Positions 6,696 to 14,923 are shown, counted from the first letter of the stretch. The stretch is 43,171 nucleotides of DNA from Propionibacteriaceae bacterium UBA5174 (GCA_002413345.1 DHWU01000043.1:1-43171); one strand, 5' to 3'. A program made the numbers and translations. Notes: generated by a model not told the origin, from the sequence alone.

Positions 6696-8134
6696 TTGGC
6701 GCCTCCCAGAGCCGCGACTGCCTGGCTCAACACCGCGGCCAACGGCCAGGCAGCAAAGCCCAGTACGGCGTTGGCAGTCAGGGCCACCCAGATCGGCAAC
6801 TGGCGCCACCATCGTTGGGCGTGGGCGCCGACGCCGCCGGGGGCGGCACCGAGGGTCATCGCAAGTGCCTGCCGAGCAATTCCGGCGAAGACCACAAGCA
6901 ACAAGATGCAGGCCAAGCCCATTTGCCAGGCCAAGCCGCGAGTGAAGCCCGCGATGATGATCGCCACCTCGGTAAAGAAGGTCACAAATGGTGGGAAACC
7001 CAGCAAGCCTGCCGTGCCCAGGAGGAACGGACCACCCAGATCAGGACGGCTGCGAAGTAGCCCGTGGACATCGGCGATCCGGTGACTGCCGAACACCGTC
7101 GAGATTCTCCCGGCCAGGACAAACATGCTTGCTTTGATCAGTCCGTGGCCGAGCATGTGCAGCAGCACTGCCGCAATCGCGAGCGAGCCGCCCGCAGCCG
7201 CACCCAGGGCCAACAACCCCATGTGCTCAATGCTGGAATAGGCCAGCAGGCGTTTGTAGTCGCGCTGGGTAATCACCAAACCAGCAGTGACGCCCAATGA
7301 GAGCAGCCCGGCGGTCACCAGCAGGGTCTGCATTAGTTGGGGCCCGACCGCGGCGTTGGTGATGGCTTGGATTCGCAGGATCACGTAGAAGGCCACACTC
7401 AGCAGCACCCCCGACATCAACCCGCTCACCGGTGCTGGCGCTTGGCTATGGGCGTCCGGCAGCCAGGAGTGCATCGGGGCCAGGCCCGCTTTGGTGGCAA
7501 AACCAAGCACCGCCAAGGCACCGGCCACTTTGGTCAGAGTTGGGTCTAACTCGCTAGCGTGCTGGAGTAGCTCCACCCAGGAGACCGTCGGGTCACCGAG
7601 CGGTGCGCTGGCGGCCGACAGGAGCGCGATCCCGAGAAAAGCAATGGCCACGCCGACTGCGCCCAGGATCACGTATTTCCAGGCGGCTTCCAGTGAGTTT
7701 CGCCCCTCCCCAGAGGCCACCAGGAAGGCGGTGGTGATGGTGGTCAGTTCGATGGCCACCCACATGATGGCAATGTTGTCAGCCAATAAGGCGAGCGTCA
7801 TCGCAGTCAGGAATAGGCTCAGCAAGGCGGCGAAAGCGCCGGGTTTTCGTTGCTCGGACAGCCTTTGGGGCAGCCCGCCAGCTAGGGCGATCACCGCTAC
7901 TGCGCCCACCACGGCGATCATCCAGGCGCTCAGGGCGTCCACCCGGATTGCCCCGGACGCAGTGGTTACCGGCCCGCTAGTCGTGACTTCAACGATCAGT
8001 GCCCAGCCCCCGGCCAGCAGGACGGCGGCAGCCGCTACCGGCACCACCAGCGTCCAGCTCTGCTTGCGGAAGGCGAAACTCAACGCGGCGGCGGCCAGTG
8101 GCGCGGCCAGCAATACCCAGATCAGTGCTGCCAT
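6692..8134 (-). CDS. HyfF/HycQ-like proton-translocating membrane subunit
   Basis: A 480-residue antiporter-like subunit (NuoN/NuoM/HyfF class) with about 13-14 predicted membrane helices. The family core is obvious: AIMWVAIELTTITTAFLVA, then GLAPMHSWLPDAHSQAPAPVSGLMSGVL and YSSIEHMGLLALGAAAGG. The conserved helix-5 glutamate (VAIELTT) and the lysine in ATKAGLAPMHSWLP, both used in proton pumping, are retained. It overlaps its neighbours by one base (TGATG) and four bases (ATGA). It corresponds in position to Rv0086 (hycQ). It should couple redox change in the complex to ion movement, though the substrate is unknown. Confidence 0.9.
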   Translation of the reverse strand: MAALIWVLLAAPLAAAALSFAFRKQSWTLVVPVAAAAVLLAGGWALIVEVTTSGPVTTASGAIRVDALSAWMIAVVGAVAVIALAGGLPQRLSEQRKPGAFAALLSLFLTAMTLALLADNIAIMWVAIELTTITTAFLVASGEGRNSLEAAWKYVILGAVGVAIAFLGIALLSAASAPLGDPTVSWVELLQHASELDPTLTKVAGALAVLGFATKAGLAPMHSWLPDAHSQAPAPVSGLMSGVLLSVAFYVILRIQAITNAAVGPQLMQTLLVTAGLLSLGVTAGLVITQRDYKRLLAYSSIEHMGLLALGAAAGGSLAIAAVLLHMLGHGLIKASMFVLAGRISTVFGSHRIADVHGLLRSRPDLGGPFLLGTAGLLGFPPFVTFFTEVAIIIAGFTRGLAWQMGLACILLLVVFAGIARQALAMTLGAAPGGVGAHAQRWWRQLPIWVALTANAVLGFAAWPLAAVLSQAVAALGGAK

Positions 8135-8793
8135 CAGTCGTGCAGCTCCTTCAGCTCAGTGATGTCGATGCTGCCGTGCACTTTCTGCAGCCGGATCACC
8201 AGGACGCCGAGAATCAGCACGACCAGCAGCACATCAAGAGAAACTCCCAGTTCAACGGTCAGTGGCAGGCCGCCGGAGACCAGGAACGACACCGTGGCGA
8301 TACCGTTGTCGAGCACCAAGAACCCGATCAGGCCGGTGATCGCCGAGCGACGAATCAGCAACAGCCAAAAGCCCAGGAAGATCAGCGAAAAGCCGACCGG
8401 CAGCGCTTGCAGCGCCGGTCCTGGGTTGGGTCCCATCAGTGGTCCGCTGATTGCGTAGGCAGCCAGAGTGAGCGCGGCCGCCCCGATCAGTTCGACGGCA
8501 GGATTGATCTGGGCGGGGTGTTCTCGGGTTTCGCCGATCCGGGCAGCGGATCGCAGCATCACCAACGGCAGCACCACCGATTTCACAATCAGCACTAGTC
8601 CAGCCACGGTCAAGGCTTCGAGCTCGCCGGCGTGGACACCGACGGTGAGTACCAGCCCAGCCAGTGCTGCTCCTTGGACGGCGAGTAGTGCGATGGAGCG
8701 GGCCAAGGAACGTCCCCAGATTTGGAGGATTGCGGTGAGCAGTAACACCCCAGTGCTGGTGGCAATCAGCTGTTGGTAGATCTCGTTGGGCAT
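8134..8793 (-). CDS. HyfE/HycP-like membrane subunit
   Basis: A 219-residue integral membrane protein with about six to seven helices, of the HyfE class (NuoK-like at its core). It opens MPNEIYQQLIATSTGVLLLTA. The later segment SAITGLIGFLVLDNGIATVSFL matches the HyfE/NuoK helix pattern with its buried acidic residue. ELGVSLDVLLVVLILGVLV near the C-terminus carries another conserved acid. Its start is nine bases from the HycD-like stop and its stop overlaps the HyfF-like start. It occupies the Rv0085 (hycP) position. It probably forms part of the ion path between the NuoH-like and antiporter-like subunits. Confidence 0.88.
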   Translation of the reverse strand: MPNEIYQQLIATSTGVLLLTAILQIWGRSLARSIALLAVQGAALAGLVLTVGVHAGELEALTVAGLVLIVKSVVLPLVMLRSAARIGETREHPAQINPAVELIGAAALTLAAYAISGPLMGPNPGPALQALPVGFSLIFLGFWLLLIRRSAITGLIGFLVLDNGIATVSFLVSGGLPLTVELGVSLDVLLVVLILGVLVIRLQKVHGSIDITELKELHD

Positions 8794-8802
8794 CGCAATT
8801 CC

Positions 8803-9747
8803 TCAGAACACCAAGTAGGAGGCGCTGACCGACAGAAACGCCAAAACGAAGGAACCGGCTAGGAGTTCCGGCACGCGGAACAGGCGGAGTTTGGCGATGA
8901 AGACCTCCACCGCGGCCAGGATTGACCCGGCCACCAGGATCTTCACAGTGCTGGCAGCTAGACCAATCGCCAGGTTTTGCCAGGCTGCATCCGGAGCTAC
9001 GCCCCAGGGCACCGCCAGGTTCACGGTTAGGCCTAGCAAGGCAGTGAGCCGCAGCCACGAGCCGAATTCGAGCCAGCCCAGATCGCGGCCGCCGCTTTCG
9101 AGAATCATCGCCTCATGCACCATGGTCAACTCCAGGTGCGTGGACGGGTTGTCGACTGGTAGGCGGCCGGTTTCGGCGATGACCACGATCACCAACGCCA
9201 CCAAAGCCAGGATGCTCACCGGATTGGCGATGGTAGCCAGATCTTCGCTTCGGGCGGCGACGATGGCGGCCAGCGCCGAGGTGCCGACCGGCAAACTCAG
9301 CGCGTAGATGCTCAACAGCACCGTGGGTTCAACCAGGGCAGCGAACATCATGTGCCGGCTCGAACCCATCCCGCCGAAGGCCGATCCGGATTCCAGCCCG
9401 AGTAGCGCCAAAGCGACTGTGCCCAAGAGCAGAACCGAGACCACGACAAATAGATCGCCGGGCACTTGGGCCAGCGGCAGCGTGCTCACTAGGGGCACTA
9501 AGGCGAGCAGCACTAGGGATGACGTCATGAGTAGCAGTGGGGCCCAGGTGAGCACCCAAGTGGATCCGGGCGCGCGCAGCGGTTCCTTGCCGAACAGTTT
9601 GATCACATCACGCCATGGCTGCAGGACGCCGCCGCCGACGTGTCCTTCCAAGCGGGCGCGGGTGGTGCGCATCACCCCAAGCAGCAGCGGGGTCAGCAGC
9701 ACCGCGAAGACCACATGGACTGCGACCACAACCAATGAGTCGATCAT
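8803..9747 (-). CDS. HyfC/HycD-like (NuoH-type) membrane subunit
   Basis: A 314-residue membrane subunit with about eight helices, homologous to NuoH, which anchors the peripheral arm and forms the quinone- or ion-coupling channel. Diagnostic segments are GGGVLQPWRDVIKLFGKE in the first cytoplasmic loop and ETGRLPVDNPSTHLELTM followed by VHEAMILESGGRDL, the conserved acidic loop. The start overlaps the HyfB-like stop (ATGA). It corresponds to Rv0084 (hycD). The acidic loop is intact even though the partner large subunit has lost its metal ligands, so the ion-coupling part looks functional. Confidence 0.92.
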   Translation of the reverse strand: MIDSLVVVAVHVVFAVLLTPLLLGVMRTTRARLEGHVGGGVLQPWRDVIKLFGKEPLRAPGSTWVLTWAPLLLMTSSLVLLALVPLVSTLPLAQVPGDLFVVVSVLLLGTVALALLGLESGSAFGGMGSSRHMMFAALVEPTVLLSIYALSLPVGTSALAAIVAARSEDLATIANPVSILALVALVIVVIAETGRLPVDNPSTHLELTMVHEAMILESGGRDLGWLEFGSWLRLTALLGLTVNLAVPWGVAPDAAWQNLAIGLAASTVKILVAGSILAAVEVFIAKLRLFRVPELLAGSFVLAFLSVSASYLVF

Positions 9748-11753
9748 CGCGACACCACCACCAACACCACGAGCAAGGCAGCGAAAGAGAACGAAAGGTA
9801 GCGGTGAATGCTGCCGTTCTGTAGTCGGCGGGCGAAATCGCCGAATCGTTCCAGGGCGCGGATAGCCGGTAGATAGACCCGGTTCTCCACCACGTCAGTG
9901 GTCTCCTGGTTGAAAGCGATCCCTTCGACCAGCAGTGGTGCGTCATCAGGGGTGATGACTTCAACACTGCGTCGGGTTTGCAGGGAACCACCGAATACCC
10001 GTACCAGGGGTTCGGAGTAGCTGGTGGCGTTGTATTCCATTCGAGGGCTGGTGCGGTCTCCGCCGCAGCCCCAGGCCAGGTCCACCTGCCGGCGGGGATG
10101 GCGCAGTGCAGCCACCGCGTTGATCGCCAATACTGGCACCAGCATGGCGGCAGTGAGCAGGCTGAGGGCCAGCGGGTCGAGCAATATTGCGCCCAGTGAG
10201 CCGAGTTCCAGGCCGGTGAAGCCGGTTACTGCTAGGTCTTGGGCGCCGACCGCAGCACCCAGCAGCCGCGAAAGTGGGCCCGGGATTAGTCCCAGGCCGA
10301 CCGTGCCGATGGCTGCGATCAGCATTGCCGCCACCATGGTGAAGCTGGCTTCGTGGGCTCCTTCGGCGCCAGCGCTGCGCGGTCTGGCCAGGAAGGCGAT
10401 GCCGAAGGCCTTTACGAAAGTCAGCAGCCCCAATCCGACGGTCAGCGCCACTACGCCCATGGTGATTGGAAGCACCACGGCCAACAGCCGATCAGCTCTG
10501 GCGTCGGTATGGATCAGGGCCTGTAGCAGCACCCATTCGGCCACGAAACCTGCAGTCACTGGGAGTGCCGCTGCGCCCATCGCACCCACTCCGAAAGCTG
10601 ATGCCGTCCACGGCATGCGAGCGGCCAGGCCGCCGAGGGCGTCCAGATCACGCTCACCGGTGGCGTGTAGTACGGAGCCGGCTCCAGTGAAGAGCACCGT
10701 CTTGAAGGCTGCGTGGCTCAATGCCAGCAGCAGGGCCGCCACCAGGGCAACATCGCCGACCGCGTTCTGACCGCTGCCACGCAACAGCAGTCCAACCCCG
10801 ATGGCGGTGGTGATTAAGCCAATATTTTCGGTGGTTGAGTAGGCCAGGAGTCGCTTCAGATCGGACTGCACTGACGCCTGCAGAATGCCGTACAGCGCCG
10901 AAGCTGCGCCGAGGGCGACAAACACCACTGCCCACCACTGTGGGCCATTTGGGAACAGCCGCAGTGTGACCAGTAGCAATCCGTAGATGCCCATCTTGAC
11001 CATGGCGGCGCTCATTGCGGCCGACGCGTGGCTGGGTGCTTCGGGGTGGGCGCGCGGCAGCCAAACATGTACCGGCATCAGACCGGCTTTGGTGGCGAAA
11101 CCGGCTACCAGCAGGACGAACGCGACGGTCGTGACAGGTTCACTCAGGTTGACCCAGCGGTCCCAGTTGGTGCCACCGGACGCAGCAGTGAGCACCCCGA
11201 AACCGGCTAGAATCAGTAGGAAGCTGGCGTGGGTTAGAACGGCGTACCACAAGGTGGCCGGACGCACAGCTTCGCGGCTGGCATGATCGGCCAGAAGTAA
11301 CACCGTGGAGCCAATCGCCATCGCCTCCCAGGCCAGCAGAAAGCTGACCGCATCGCCAGCCGCGGGTACCAGTTGCACTCCCAGAGCGAAGACTGCGAAG
11401 GCTGCCCACCCAGTGCGTGAGGCGGCCGCACCGTGGGCATAGCCGATTCCGAATAGTGCCGTCAGCGACAACACGAGACCAGCCAGGGCCATGAAAAACC
11501 CGCCGAGTTGGTCGGGGGCCAGGAGTAGCGGGTCGAGGCCGTCTCCGCCAGGCAGTGCGATTGGGAGGATCAGTCCAGTGCCGGTGCTTCCCTGCAAGGC
11601 AATGATTCCGGTGGCCGCAGCGGTCAATCCGCCAATGCTGATCGCTGTTCCGGCCACCGCATTGCGCACTCTCGCGGGCAGCAGTGCGGCCGCGATGCCC
11701 ACGATGGTGCAGCCGAACTGGGCTTGCAGCCCAAGATCAATCAGATTAGTCAC
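9744..11753 (-). CDS. HyfB/NuoL-like antiporter subunit
   Basis: A 669-residue membrane protein with about 16 helices, the largest subunit of the complex. Family blocks include FLLAWEAMAIGSTVLLLAD (helix-5 glutamate), ATKAGLMPVHVWLPRAHPEA and SAAMSAAMVKMGIYGLLLV, and YSTTENIGLITTAIGVG. The C-terminal part (QVDLAWGCGGDRTSPRMEY) is typical of HyfB-type subunits. It starts with GTG overlapping the NuoB-like stop (GTGA). It occupies the Rv0083 position. Together with the HyfF-like subunit it gives the complex two antiporter modules. Confidence 0.92.
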   Translation of the reverse strand: MTNLIDLGLQAQFGCTIVGIAAALLPARVRNAVAGTAISIGGLTAAATGIIALQGSTGTGLILPIALPGGDGLDPLLLAPDQLGGFFMALAGLVLSLTALFGIGYAHGAAASRTGWAAFAVFALGVQLVPAAGDAVSFLLAWEAMAIGSTVLLLADHASREAVRPATLWYAVLTHASFLLILAGFGVLTAASGGTNWDRWVNLSEPVTTVAFVLLVAGFATKAGLMPVHVWLPRAHPEAPSHASAAMSAAMVKMGIYGLLLVTLRLFPNGPQWWAVVFVALGAASALYGILQASVQSDLKRLLAYSTTENIGLITTAIGVGLLLRGSGQNAVGDVALVAALLLALSHAAFKTVLFTGAGSVLHATGERDLDALGGLAARMPWTASAFGVGAMGAAALPVTAGFVAEWVLLQALIHTDARADRLLAVVLPITMGVVALTVGLGLLTFVKAFGIAFLARPRSAGAEGAHEASFTMVAAMLIAAIGTVGLGLIPGPLSRLLGAAVGAQDLAVTGFTGLELGSLGAILLDPLALSLLTAAMLVPVLAINAVAALRHPRRQVDLAWGCGGDRTSPRMEYNATSYSEPLVRVFGGSLQTRRSVEVITPDDAPLLVEGIAFNQETTDVVENRVYLPAIRALERFGDFARRLQNGSIHRYLSFSFAALLVVLVVVSR

Positions 11754-12259
11754 CTACGGGTCACCGTCCGTAGTGCGGCGATGATCGCCTCAGGTTCGGG
11801 TGGGCAGCCAGGCACGTGAACGTCCACAGTGGTGAAGTCGTCCACGTCACCGGCCACTGCATATGAGCCGGCGAAGAGCCCGCAGCCGCGGGTGCAGTCG
11901 CCGATTGAGACCACCACTTTGGGGTTGGGGGTGGCCTCAATGGTGTTCAGCAATGGGTCGGCCATGTTCACCGTGACCACGCCAGTGACGGCCACCACGT
12001 CAGCGTGTCGGGGTGAGGCGACTAGCCGGGCGCCGAAACGTTCGGCGTCATAGACCGGGCCGAAAGCCGCGGCGATTTCGATTTCGCAGCCATTGCAGGA
12101 GCCAGCGTCCACATGGCGCACTTGGGCACTGCCCCGTAGACATTTGGGTGGCACGAATCCGTCGCGCACTTCGATCGCAGCTTCGGTGGGGAGCGCACTG
12201 ACCGGTTCGGTGACCCGTCCGGTGCGGGCGATCAGGGCAATCAGCCCGGTGATGCTCAT
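11750..12259 (-). CDS. NuoB/HycG-like iron-sulfur subunit
   Basis: A 169-residue small subunit expected to carry one [4Fe-4S] cluster equivalent to N2 of complex I. Cluster ligands are visible as DAGSCNGCE (C55, C58), GDCTRGC (C122 or C126) and PGCPPEP (C152). It sits between the ArsR-type regulator (ATGA overlap) and the HyfB-like gene (GTGA overlap), the Rv0082 position. Unlike the large subunit, its metal ligands are intact, so the complex can still carry electrons. No HyfH/NuoI-type ferredoxin subunit accompanies it, so the electron donor is unknown. Confidence 0.92.
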   Translation of the reverse strand: MSITGLIALIARTGRVTEPVSALPTEAAIEVRDGFVPPKCLRGSAQVRHVDAGSCNGCEIEIAAAFGPVYDAERFGARLVASPRHADVVAVTGVVTVNMADPLLNTIEATPNPKVVVSIGDCTRGCGLFAGSYAVAGDVDDFTTVDVHVPGCPPEPEAIIAALRTVTRR

Positions 12260-12597
12260 TTGGCTGCCGCGGTTTCTTCGTTGAGTTCGGCCTGAAGTTG
12301 GGTGTGGCCAGCGAGTAACTCACCCAGGGTCACGCGGGCTGTCGACAGCAGCTCGGGAAGTGCGGCCACTTGGAGTGAGTAGCGCACCTCACCACTGTCG
12401 CGACGTTGCCGGACCAGGCCAGCCCGGCGTAACACAGCGAGTTGTTGAGAGAGTGCACTTGGCTCGATCTCGATCTTGGCCAGTAGTTCGTGGACGGCAT
12501 ATTCGCGCTCGCTGAGCAGCTCCAATACCCGAATGCGCACCGGATGCCCGAGCGTGCGAAACAGCTCGGCCTTGGCCTCATGTAGCGGCGTTGACAC
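12256..12597 (-). CDS. ArsR-family regulator leading the hydrogenase-like operon
   Basis: A 113-residue winged-helix protein. The HTH is clear: LFRTLGHPVRIRVLELLSE, then IEIEPSALSQQLAVLRRAGLV as recognition helix, then RRDSGEVRYSLQ as wing. It lacks the ELCVCDL metal-binding cysteines of ArsR/SmtB metal sensors, so it probably senses something else. The GTG start has GGGAG upstream. It overlaps the NuoB-like gene by ATGA and so is the first gene of the seven-gene operon. M. tuberculosis Rv0081, a hypoxia-associated regulator, holds the same position in Rv0081-Rv0087. A perfect-ended inverted repeat lies 15 bases upstream and suggests autorepression. Confidence 0.93.
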   Translation of the reverse strand: MSTPLHEAKAELFRTLGHPVRIRVLELLSEREYAVHELLAKIEIEPSALSQQLAVLRRAGLVRQRRDSGEVRYSLQVAALPELLSTARVTLGELLAGHTQLQAELNEETAAAK

Positions 12598-12611
12598 CCC
12601 AGGACTCCCAG

Positions 12612-12637
12612 ACTTGAAGACTTCATCAAGTACAGTA
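12612..12637 (-). promoter_or_regulatory. Probable ArsR operator and -10 box of the hydrogenase-like operon
   Basis: ACTTGAAGACTTCATCAAGT (12612-12631) is an inverted repeat with 6-base perfect ends and TGAAG/CTTCA nested within. Just upstream on the minus strand is TACTGT (12632-12637), a plausible -10 hexamer. Transcription would then start inside the inverted repeat, the expected place for a repressor encoded by the first gene. Confidence 0.6.
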
Positions 12638-12651
12638 CCGGCGAAGTCGCT

Positions 12652-12686
12652 CGGGTGGAACCCCTATTGCTTGGGTGGAACCCCTA
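12652..12686 (-). repeat. Two direct repeats at 20-bp spacing, proximal copy on the -35 box
   Basis: GGGTGGAACCCCTA occurs at 12653-12666 and 12673-12686, start-to-start exactly 20 bp, two helical turns. Each copy holds the small dyad GGGT-N3-ACCC. The proximal copy covers the candidate -35 TTCCAC (12655-12660), which is 17 bp from the -10 box. This layout suits an activator bound as two dimers on one face of the DNA. The activator is unknown. Confidence 0.6.
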
Positions 12687-12768
12687 ACGACAGTGCAAAG
12701 ACTTGGCCGAACCGGCCGATCTTCACGGCGCCAGCGTCGCTTCTAGGCCCAATCGTCTGCCGCGGTCC

Positions 12769-13170
12769 TCAGCCCTTTAGTGGGGGCCTTGAGTGGTCTC
12801 GCGAAATCAACCACACGCGGGCATATATCGAGCCAATGGCAACTTCTGCGGCGACCGCCAGCAATACTCCTGGCCCCACAGCACCGCGGACGAGTTCAAA
12901 CAGCCCGGTTCCGGCTAGCCCCAGCATTGCCGCGGACAGGCCCGCGCTCAGCGCCTGCCGAAGGACTGAATCCTCGGCGTTGCGAGCGAGCCAGCAGATG
13001 ATCGCGAAGCCAAGGAACAGCATTGAGGCGCGACGCGACATAATCTCTGCCGACTCGCCCCCGGGCATCCCGAACAGCAGGAAGATCAGCCCCGGGGCGA
13101 ATAACAAGCAGCCGAACAGGGCTAGCGACAGACCCGCCGTCGCCGTGCTGAGGTTTCGATACAGCCTCAC
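12769..13170 (-). CDS. Small hypothetical membrane protein
   Basis: A 133-residue protein with four predicted membrane helices: LSLALFGCLLFAPGLIFLLFG, then MLFLGFAIICWLA, then LSAGLSAAMLGLAGTGLFELV, then GVLLAVAAEVAIGSIYARVWL. A longer frame from 13197 exists, but the GTG at 13170 has a strong AAGGAG seven bases upstream and is preferred. I do not recognise the family. It stands alone between the hydrogenase-like operon promoter and the nitroreductase, in the same direction as both. No cysteine motif or charged catalytic residue stands out. Confidence 0.65.
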   Translation of the reverse strand: MRLYRNLSTATAGLSLALFGCLLFAPGLIFLLFGMPGGESAEIMSRRASMLFLGFAIICWLARNAEDSVLRQALSAGLSAAMLGLAGTGLFELVRGAVGPGVLLAVAAEVAIGSIYARVWLISRDHSRPPLKG

Positions 13171-13301
13171 AATCACTCCTTCGCCAAGAGTTGCCACGCA
13201 TCACCTGCGGTCGAAATGCCTCCGTCCAGCCTAGGGAGTGAGTGCTGCAAGCAACAGTGGCCGGCGGGAGCCACCCACCGGCCACTGTCAATGCGTCTGG
13301 T

Positions 13302-14057
13302 TTAGGCCTCGTCGGCAAACTCAAAGCCCTGCGAACGCAGTGTTGAGGCAATTGTGGGGAAGTAATACGTGGAGTAGGTCTTGGCGGTGTCCTGGGAGTA
13401 GGTGGGCATCTGGGTCAGGCCCTGGGCGTCCCACCAGGCGCGAAGCGTCTGATCGTAGGCAGCGACACCTTCGGCCACCTTGTCGGCGTCGTAGGTCTCT
13501 TCCATGGCGTAGGACTCCAGCGGGACGCGCGGCTTCACCTGCGCCAGTCGCTCAGTGTCGGGGACGCCGAGGGTGGCGGCCACCAACGGATAGGTGCGCG
13601 GCGGCAAATCGAGCAGCGCGATCAGTTCGGCCGGGTTGCGACGAATGCCGCCGATCGGGGTGCTGCCGTAGCCCAGGGCATTGGCCGCAGCCTGGAGCGT
13701 GGCCAGCGCGATGCCGGCGTCCACCGCACCGGTGATGATGCCCTCGGCCGAGCGCTCAACAACCTGCTCAGTGCCGGCGAGCTTGGCCGCCTCGGCGGTG
13801 CGGTTGAAGTCGATCACGAAGACGACAACGACGTCGGCACCAGCTACCTGGGGCTGACCGCCGGCGATCTGAGCCACCCGAGCGATTCGTTCCTTGTCAC
13901 GAATCACGACCAGCGAGGTTTGCTGCCCATTGATCGAGGAGGGCGCCTGCTGCGTAGCAGTCAGAATGGCGGTCAGGTCGTCCTCGCTCACCGGTTCGCC
14001 GGTGAAGGCGCGCACCGAGCGGCGCTGATGGAGTTGGTCGATTATCGGGTTGCTCAT
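13302..14057 (-). CDS. Nitroreductase-family FMN oxidoreductase (NfsA-like)
   Basis: A 251-residue flavoprotein expected to reduce nitro compounds, quinones or flavins with NAD(P)H. The N-terminal LHQRRSVRAFTGEPVS is the FMN-binding RRS-R signature. APSSINGQQTSLVVIRD follows, then DAGIALATLQAAANALGYGSTPIGGIR, typical of the NfsA/YcnD group. The extended C-terminus with many Tyr/Thr residues (PTYSQDTAKTYSTYYFP) is also seen in that group. It faces a TetR gene across a 153-base gap with an inverted repeat, so it is the likely target of that regulator. Confidence 0.92.
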   Translation of the reverse strand: MSNPIIDQLHQRRSVRAFTGEPVSEDDLTAILTATQQAPSSINGQQTSLVVIRDKERIARVAQIAGGQPQVAGADVVVVFVIDFNRTAEAAKLAGTEQVVERSAEGIITGAVDAGIALATLQAAANALGYGSTPIGGIRRNPAELIALLDLPPRTYPLVAATLGVPDTERLAQVKPRVPLESYAMEETYDADKVAEGVAAYDQTLRAWWDAQGLTQMPTYSQDTAKTYSTYYFPTIASTLRSQGFEFADEA

Positions 14058-14141
14058 ATGTCTGTCTTTCGCACAGTTGGGTTAGGGGGCAGAGCGGCAC
14101 CAAGGTGGCAGGCGGATGGCCGCCGCACCTGAATGCATTCT

Positions 14142-14179
14142 GTACCGTTCGATCTAATATATAATGTATCGAGTAGTAC
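14142..14179. promoter_or_regulatory. TetR operator and promoter between nitroreductase and tetR
   Basis: GTACCGTTCGAT (14142-14153) and ATCGAGTAGTAC (14168-14179) are inverted arms agreeing at 9 of 12 positions. Between them is an AT-rich core with TATAAT at 14160-14165, a good plus-strand -10 hexamer. This is the only strongly AT-rich spot in the gap. It could control both divergent genes. Confidence 0.55.
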
Positions 14180-14210
14180 ACAAAATGCAAGCCGTGAGAT
14201 TGAGGTAGAG

Positions 14211-14789
14211 ATGGGTCGCCCGCAGGCGTTCGACACCGAAGTGGTGGTGCGCGCTGCCCGAAAGGTGTTCTGGGCGCAGGGCTACGACGAAGCCGCAATG
14301 CCCGCCCTGGAAGAAGCCACCGGGCTGTGCCGCTCAAGCATCTATCACGCCTTCGGCAACAAGCGCGGCCTGTTCGACGCCGCCTTGGAAAGCTACCTCG
14401 ACGAGGTAGTGCGGCCCCGACTTCGGCCGCTGATCAGCGAACCGGTGGCCCCCGATGCGATCGAGAATTACCTCAACGGCTTGCGCGCCTCGATCACGAC
14501 CAGCGCCAACGACCCACATTCGGACGGCTGCTTGTTGGTGAGTACCGCCTCCTCGACCCTGGCGCAGGACAACGCGGTGAAGAAGACCATCGCCGGCTAC
14601 CGCACCGAAGTGGCCGCTGCGTTGCGCAGTGGCATCCACGCCCGCCGGCCGCAGCTGAGCGACGCCGAGGTTGAGCGCCGAGCGCAGATCTGCACAGCCA
14701 TGGTGATCGCGGCCTTCAGCATCGCCCGGGCTGATCCCGAAGGCGCCTGCGCCTACCTGGATCTCGCCAGCGAGGCGGCCGCCGCCTAG
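14211..14789 (+). CDS. TetR-family transcriptional regulator
   Basis: A 192-residue repressor starting MGRPQAFDTEVVVRAARKVF. The HTH is MPALEEATGLCRSSIYHAFGNKRGLFDAAL in two pieces of the usual spacing. The C-terminal part (residues 80-190) is the ligand-binding helical domain of the AcrR/YcnC type, containing SDGCLLVSTASSTLAQD. A longer frame begins at 14133, but it would run through the operator region. The ATG at 14211 begins the conserved domain. Divergence from the nitroreductase suggests control of that enzyme, with an electrophile or quinone-like inducer (inference). Confidence 0.9.
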   Translation: MGRPQAFDTEVVVRAARKVFWAQGYDEAAMPALEEATGLCRSSIYHAFGNKRGLFDAALESYLDEVVRPRLRPLISEPVAPDAIENYLNGLRASITTSANDPHSDGCLLVSTASSTLAQDNAVKKTIAGYRTEVAAALRSGIHARRPQLSDAEVERRAQICTAMVIAAFSIARADPEGACAYLDLASEAAAA

Positions 14790-14859
14790 CACTCGGCCAG
14801 CGCAGGTCGCGACCCGCTCAACCAAGACCCCAGCGGTGAAGAACCAAGGTCCCCGGCCG

Positions 14860-14923
14860 GGACAGGCCGGGACGGACAGGCCGGGACGGTTCCTTTATGC
14901 GCTGCGCATAAAGGAACCGTCCC
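14860..14923. repeat. REP-like element: tandem 14-bp repeat plus perfect 19-bp hairpin
   Basis: GGACAGGCCGGGAC occurs twice in tandem (14860-14873, 14874-14887). It runs into GGGACGGTTCCTTTATGCG (14883-14901), which pairs perfectly with 14905-14923 around the 3-base loop CTG. Nearby are more GGTCCCCGCTGCG-type fragments at about 14947-14970. The GGGACGGTTCC/AAGGTCCCC vocabulary is common in intergenic REP palindromes associated with REP transposases (TnpA-REP), but none is encoded here. It could also end transcription of tetR. Confidence 0.75.

Noticed and set aside
12652..12686. Reading of the GGGTGGAACCCC repeats as DosR boxes, because the operon resembles a hypoxia-linked locus
   Set aside because: They do not fit the DosR palindrome as I know it (GGGAC-type arms with longer spacing). 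They are kept as unknown direct repeats.
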